Positions 5,884 to 11,250 of a stretch of 11,250 nucleotides of DNA are shown here, one piece after another. This stretch comes from Nitrospinota bacterium (GTDB lineage Bacteria > JAUXIQ01), in the NCBI GenBank assembly GCA_030620925.1, contig JAUXIQ010000027.1, forward strand, positions 1 to 11,250, read 5' to 3'. The translations under genes were made by a program, and so were the position numbers. Below the pieces are notes generated by a model. It was not told the origin of the DNA. It saw only the letters and a program-made list of their open reading frames with translations, and did no database searches. Positions within the stretch are counted from its first letter, which is position 1; every line of letters starts with the position of its first letter.

Positions 5884-7431
5884 ATGGAGATCAGGGCGGA
5901 AGAGATAAGCGAAATCATAAAGCAGAAGATAGAAGGTTTCGATAAAGGGGTAGAGCTTTCTGAGGTAGGCTATATCGTCGCCGTTGGAGACGGCATCGCC
6001 CGTATCTACGGTCTGGAAAAGGCCATGGCCGGGGAGCTGCTCGGATTTCCCGGGGACGTGATGGGGATGGTGCTCAACCTGGAGGAGGACAACGTGGGAG
6101 CCGTGCTCCTCGGCGAGGGAACCCACATAAAAGAAGGGGACGTGGTAAAACGCACGGGCACAGTAGTGGAAGTCCCCGTGGGGGAGGCCATGCTGGGGCG
6201 GGTGGTGAACGCCCTGGGCCAGCCGGTGGACGGGCTGGGACCCATTGAAACCAGCGAACAGCAACCCGTCGAGCGGCTGGCCCCCGGCGTGGTGGACAGG
6301 ATGCCCGTCAGCCAACCGCTGCAGACCGGCCTTAAACCCATCGACTCCATGATCCCCATAGGGCGCGGACAGCGGGAGCTGATCATCGGCGACCGCCAGA
6401 CCGGAAAAACGGCGTTGGCCGTGGATACCATCATCAACCAGCGCGATACAGACGTCTATTGCATCTACGTGGCCATAGGTCAGAAACGATCAACCGTGGC
6501 CCAGGTGGTGAAAACCCTCAGGGATTATGGAGCCTTGGACTATACAATCGTCGTCACCGCCACCGCCTCCGAGCCGGCGCCCCTACAGTATATAGCTCCC
6601 TATTCGGGATGCGCCATGGGTGAATATTTCAGGGACAACGGGATGCACGCCCTGATCATATACGACGACCTCTCCAAGCAGGCCGCCTCCTATCGACAGC
6701 TCTCCCTGTTGCTGAGGCGACCGCCGGGAAGGGAGGCCTTCCCGGGGGATATCTTCTACCTCCACTCCAGGCTCCTGGAGCGCGCCGCTAAACTGAACGA
6801 CGACCTGGGCGGCGGTTCGCTTACCGCTCTCCCAGTTATAGAAACGCAGGCGGGGGACGTATCGGCCTATATCCCCACCAACGTCATATCCATCACCGAC
6901 GGACAGATATATCTGGAGACCGAGCTCTTCTACTCTGGGGTGCGGCCGGCCATCAACGTGGGCCTCTCCGTTTCCAGGGTGGGTGGTGCGGCCCAGAACA
7001 AGGCGATGAAGGCCGTTGCCGGTCGGTTGAGGCTTGACCTGGCGCAGTACCGTGAAATGGCCGCCTTCGCCCAGTTCGGCAGCGAGTTGGACGCCGCCAC
7101 CCAGGCGCAGCTCAGCAGGGGTGAGTGCATGGTGGAGGTGCTCAAGCAGGGTCAGTACGAGCCCCTCCCCGTGGAAAGGCAGGTAGCCATCATCTTCTTA
7201 GGCGTCAACGGGTATCTGGATGATATTCCGGTAGACCAGATAAAGGCGCTGGAGGAAAAATATTTTCAGTTCCTGGAGGCCAAACACGCGGATATCCTCA
7301 ATACGCTTAAAGAGAAAAAAGAGATAGACGACCAGATGGACCAGAAGTTGCGTCAGGCCATCGAGGAGTTCAAGAAAGAGTTCAAGGCCGAAATCGGTCT
7401 TAAGGATGAGCCCGCCGCCGAAGCGGGATGA
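5884..7431 (+). CDS. atpA: ATP synthase F1 subunit alpha
   Basis: A 515-residue alpha subunit, the non-catalytic nucleotide-binding partner of beta in the alpha3beta3 ring. The N-terminal beta-barrel covers about residues 1-95 ([20 protein letters not shown]). The nucleotide-binding domain has the Walker A GDRQTGKT at 169-176 with the Gln typical of alpha, Walker [12 protein letters not shown] at about 257-267, and [10 protein letters not shown] with the arginine finger R365 that reaches the beta active site. The C-terminal helical domain ends in an acidic, Ala-rich tail. Length is slightly above the usual 500-510 because of that tail. A GGGGG at 5869-5873 is a possible ribosome site. The ATG overlaps by one base the stop of the possible leader ORF. 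No degenerate residues were seen. Confidence 0.98.
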   Translation: MEIRAEEISEIIKQKIEGFDKGVELSEVGYIVAVGDGIARIYGLEKAMAGELLGFPGDVMGMVLNLEEDNVGAVLLGEGTHIKEGDVVKRTGTVVEVPVGEAMLGRVVNALGQPVDGLGPIETSEQQPVERLAPGVVDRMPVSQPLQTGLKPIDSMIPIGRGQRELIIGDRQTGKTALAVDTIINQRDTDVYCIYVAIGQKRSTVAQVVKTLRDYGALDYTIVVTATASEPAPLQYIAPYSGCAMGEYFRDNGMHALIIYDDLSKQAASYRQLSLLLRRPPGREAFPGDIFYLHSRLLERAAKLNDDLGGGSLTALPVIETQAGDVSAYIPTNVISITDGQIYLETELFYSGVRPAINVGLSVSRVGGAAQNKAMKAVAGRLRLDLAQYREMAAFAQFGSELDAATQAQLSRGECMVEVLKQGQYEPLPVERQVAIIFLGVNGYLDDIPVDQIKALEEKYFQFLEAKHADILNTLKEKKEIDDQMDQKLRQAIEEFKKEFKAEIGLKDEPAAEAG

Positions 7432-7494
7432 TACCGGAGCTGAATACGACCGGATAGCTTGCAAACATGTCTACTAAGATGGAGTTAAGTACGA

Positions 7495-8355
7495 ATGGCC
7501 AGTCTTCGCCATATAAGAAGGCGTATCGCAAGCGTTAAGAACACCCAGCAGATAACCAGGGCCATGAAGATGGTGGCCGCGGCCCGGCTGCGCAGGGCTC
7601 AGGAGAACGCGCTCTCCTCCCGGCCCTATTCCGATAAGATGATGGACGTTATCAACAGCCTGGCCATGAGGGCTGATCCCGGCGCCCATCCACTTCTGGC
7701 CCAGCGCCAGGTGAGTAAGGAGCTATTGGTGGTGATAACCGCGGACCGCGGACTGTGCGGGGGGTTCAACACCAACATAATCCGCGATGCCCATATCATC
7801 GCCCAGCGTCAGGACGACGTCCAGAGGACCATGCTAATCATCGGCAGGAAAGGGAGGGATTTCTTCCGGCGGCGCGACGTGGACATCTTCATGGAGAAGA
7901 TAAACATCTTTCGGCAGCTCACCTATGAGGACGCCAAAGAATTAGCCGATTCCATCATCGAAGCGTATCTCGAAGAACAGGTGGACAGGGTTTCCTTGAT
8001 CTACAACCGTTTCATTTCAGCAGTGTCGCAGGAGGTGGTGGCCACCACCCTGCTTCCTGTCCATACCGAACCCCCCGAGGGGGACGCTCAGCCGGTGGAT
8101 TATATCTATGAGCCTTCCGTGGACGAGGTGCTGGACCTGCTTCTCAAGAGACACATAGAGGTACAGATGTATCGGGCGCTTCTGGAGTCACTGGCCAGCG
8201 AACACGCGGCGCGCATGACCGCCATGGACAGCGCCACCAAAAACGCCGAGGAGATGATCGAGAAGCTGACGCTCACTTATAATAAGGCCCGCCAGGCCAG
8301 CATCACCAGGGAACTCATAGAGGTGGTGAGCGGGGCCGACGCCCTCAGGGGTTAA
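7495..8355 (+). CDS. atpG: ATP synthase F1 subunit gamma
   Basis: A 286-residue gamma subunit, the rotating central shaft that carries torque between the c-ring and the catalytic sites. The N-terminal helix has the conserved IRRRIASVKNTQQITRAMKM (residues 7-26) and the C-terminal helix has MTAMDSATKNAEEMI and ITRELIEVVSGADAL, together forming the coiled coil inside alpha3beta3. The middle Rossmann-like domain includes VVITADRGLCGGFNTNI. A GGAG at 7481-7484 precedes the ATG. It lies 63 bases after atpA and 70 before atpD. Length is normal. Confidence 0.97.
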   Translation: MASLRHIRRRIASVKNTQQITRAMKMVAAARLRRAQENALSSRPYSDKMMDVINSLAMRADPGAHPLLAQRQVSKELLVVITADRGLCGGFNTNIIRDAHIIAQRQDDVQRTMLIIGRKGRDFFRRRDVDIFMEKINIFRQLTYEDAKELADSIIEAYLEEQVDRVSLIYNRFISAVSQEVVATTLLPVHTEPPEGDAQPVDYIYEPSVDEVLDLLLKRHIEVQMYRALLESLASEHAARMTAMDSATKNAEEMIEKLTLTYNKARQASITRELIEVVSGADALRG

Positions 8356-8419
8356 ACGGGGAACGGGAAAGACGTAGTATATCACTGAAATCGAATATAC
8401 TGGATTACAGGAGGTATAA

Positions 8420-9844
<1,425 letters not shown>

Positions 9845-9891
9845 ATTAACATTAGGACGTTGAATTTTATAAATACTTAAACGGGTTGGAT

Positions 9892-10305
9892 ATGGACGGC
9901 AAGCTGACGTTAGAAGTAGTGGTGCCTCAGAGAAAGCTGCTCAGGGAAGAGGTGGACTCAGTCACCGCACCGGGCGCCATGGGGTGCTTCGGTGTGCTCC
10001 CAGGGCACACGCCTTTCTTGACCGCCCTGGAGGCCGGGGAACTGAGCTACCGGATCAATGGTGATACTCGATACCTGGCAACCAGCGGGGGCTACGCCGA
10101 GGTGGGGCCGGACACAGTCACCATCCTGGCAGAGACCGCCGAACCGGCCCACGAGATAGACCTGGAGCGCGCCCAGCAGGCAAAAGAGAGGGCCGAGGAG
10201 CGACTCCGCCAGCGTGATGATGAAGAAATAGATTTCTCTCGCGCACAGGTGGCCCTTCAGCGCGCACTGGCCCGCATCCAGGTGACGGCCAGGTCCACGA
10301 GCTGA
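9892..10305 (+). CDS. atpC: ATP synthase F1 subunit epsilon
   Basis: A 137-residue epsilon subunit that rotates with gamma and can inhibit ATP hydrolysis. The N-terminal beta-sandwich (about 1-85) includes VPQRKLLREEVDSVTAPGAMGCFGVLPGHTPF; the family's G-x-LPGH motif is clear. The C-terminal region of about 50 residues forms two charged helices (EIDLERAQQAKERAEERLRQ, then a second), the inhibitory arm, so it is the long form. The frame extends two codons upstream to a TTG at 9886; the ATG at 9892, with GGG at 9883-9885 ahead, is preferred. This is the last gene of the operon. I saw no strong terminator after it. Confidence 0.95.
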   Translation: MDGKLTLEVVVPQRKLLREEVDSVTAPGAMGCFGVLPGHTPFLTALEAGELSYRINGDTRYLATSGGYAEVGPDTVTILAETAEPAHEIDLERAQQAKERAEERLRQRDDEEIDFSRAQVALQRALARIQVTARSTS

Positions 10306-10627
10306 TAGCGGATATTTAAGCCCGATCAGGCAAGACTTAACAACCCTCCACGAGAAAGTTTCCGAAAGTAGCTTATCTCAGCAATGACTGAAAAGCGCCT
10401 GCCATAGGTTTATTCCAATACTTCAATCCTGCCCTCCCCACTATTCTATCAGCTCAGTACCGACCCCGTGCTCACGAGTTCATTGAGAATACGGCACTGC
10501 GGCGCTGACATTCCTGTGTTCCCCTTTATCCGGTTATGATATCTTCTATTTCAGAGAAGATTACCGTGTCCGCTTATACGCAGGTAGAATGCCGCTCATT
10601 GTCAAAAACCGATCGGGAGATGTGGTC
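10306..10627. other. Non-coding gap between atpC and pckA
   Basis: The 322-bp gap contains no convincing gene. No GC-rich hairpin with a T run was found, so the end of the atp transcript is not marked in an obvious way. A TATGAT at 10535-10540 (5 of 6 to the -10 consensus) could belong to a pckA promoter, but no good -35 stands 16-18 bases ahead. CTGACA at 10505-10510 is 24 bases away, which is too far. The pckA frame is open upstream to another ATG at 10589. Confidence 0.4.
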
Positions 10628-11250
10628 ATGCATATGGAAGAGACAAAGGGGAGAAGCCGCTACGGGTTGGAGAACCACGGCCTCGATAACCTGGGCAACG
10701 TCCACTGGAACTTGTCCACCGCAGCTCTCTGCGAGGAAGCGGTGCGACGACGGGAAGGTATGATGGCCCATCTGGGGCCTCTGGTGGTGAGGACCGGCCA
10801 CCATACGGGGCGCTCACCTGAAGACAGGTTCATCGTCCGCGAGCCGTCCAGCCAGGATAAGGTCTGGTGGGGTGAAATGAACCATCCTTTCCCCCCGGAA
10901 AAGTTTGAGGCTCTTCAGAACCGCCTCCTCGCATATCTTCAGGGGAAGGACGTTTTCGTGCAGGACTGCTATGCCGGAAACGACCCCCGGTATCGTGTTC
11001 CCATCCGCATCATCACCGAGGACGCCTGGCATAACTTTTTCGCCCGCAACATGTTCGTGCGGATACACGACAGGAAGGAGCTTGCGGAGCACGTCCCATC
11101 CTTCACTGTCATCAATACACCCCGTTTTAACGCTTTCCCCGAAGTGGACGGCACCAATTCGGAGGCTTTTGTGATCATCAACTTCGGCGCAAAGCTCATC
11201 CTCATAGGGGGCACGAGCTATGCGGGTGAAATCAAGAAGTCGATTTTCAC
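10628..11250 (+). CDS. pckA: ATP-dependent phosphoenolpyruvate carboxykinase, 5' part (runs off the window)
   Basis: About 207 codons of the ATP-type PEP carboxykinase, which converts oxaloacetate and ATP to PEP, CO2 and ADP in gluconeogenesis, or runs in reverse in some anaerobes. The family is about 530 residues, so roughly 40 percent is visible. Recognised by YGLENHGL (12-19), VHWNLSTAAL, the substrate-binding TGHHTGRSPEDRF (56-68; R62 corresponds to E. coli R65), DKVWWGEMN, GKDVFVQDCYAG and, at the edge, GGTSYAGEIKKS with the metal-site lysine. The P-loop lies beyond the window. The ATG at 10628 has GGGAG at 10615-10619, eight bases ahead. Other in-frame starts are ATG 10589, GTG 10622 and ATG 10634. 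The 322-bp gap argues for its own transcription. Confidence 0.93.
   Translation, partial: MHMEETKGRSRYGLENHGLDNLGNVHWNLSTAALCEEAVRRREGMMAHLGPLVVRTGHHTGRSPEDRFIVREPSSQDKVWWGEMNHPFPPEKFEALQNRLLAYLQGKDVFVQDCYAGNDPRYRVPIRIITEDAWHNFFARNMFVRIHDRKELAEHVPSFTVINTPRFNAFPEVDGTNSEAFVIINFGAKLILIGGTSYAGEIKKSIF

Noticed and set aside
5866-6315. 149-codon minus-strand frame inside atpA
   Set aside because: Shadow of atpA; its His/Pro-rich translation is typical of the antisense of G+C-rich coding sequence.
10536-10763. 75-codon + strand frame before and into pckA
   Set aside because: It overlaps the conserved N-terminal part of pckA in another frame and resembles nothing known.

Overview
The window carries a chromosome-partition locus, a polymer-forming cytoskeletal protein, a cation/proton antiporter, most of an F-type ATP synthase operon, and the first third of a gluconeogenic gene. 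All genes read on the + strand. It looks like a bacterial chromosome of moderately high G+C. The order parA-parB-bactofilin followed by b'-b-delta-alpha-gamma-beta-epsilon, with subunits a and c missing and a second b subunit carrying a signal-like N-terminus, resembles Desulfobacterota (Geobacter-type) genomes. Frequent ATA (Ile) and AGG (Arg) codons and the ATP-type PEP carboxykinase do not exclude another deep-branching lineage, so the phylum is a guess.

Layout. Bases 3-83 are probably the tail of an upstream gene, possibly rsmG. A good sigma70-type promoter (92-120) precedes parA (185-970) and parB (939-1793), which overlap. A near-perfect parS site (1842-1857) lies between parB and a bactofilin (1901-2320). 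A 331-bp gap follows, holding inverted repeats, a candidate promoter and two hairpins next to an unusual TTG start. After it comes a CPA2-family antiporter (about 2652-3950). The ATP synthase genes run from 4033 to 10305. After a 322-bp gap, ATP-dependent PEP carboxykinase starts at about 10628 and runs off the window.

How it works together. ParA, ParB and parS form a chromosome segregation module, which suggests the window lies near oriC. Bactofilins are partners of ParAB in some bacteria. The antiporter exchanges cations and protons across the membrane that the ATP synthase uses, so the two may be linked through ion homeostasis; this is inference. The ATP synthase set encodes all of F1 plus the peripheral stalk. 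The ion-translocating subunits a and c must be elsewhere, so the coupling ion cannot be read from this window.

I found no clearly new multi-gene system. The items most worth checking are the structured leader of the antiporter, the parS site, the possible leader ORF in the long atpH-atpA gap, and the antiporter sitting where genes for a and c often lie.
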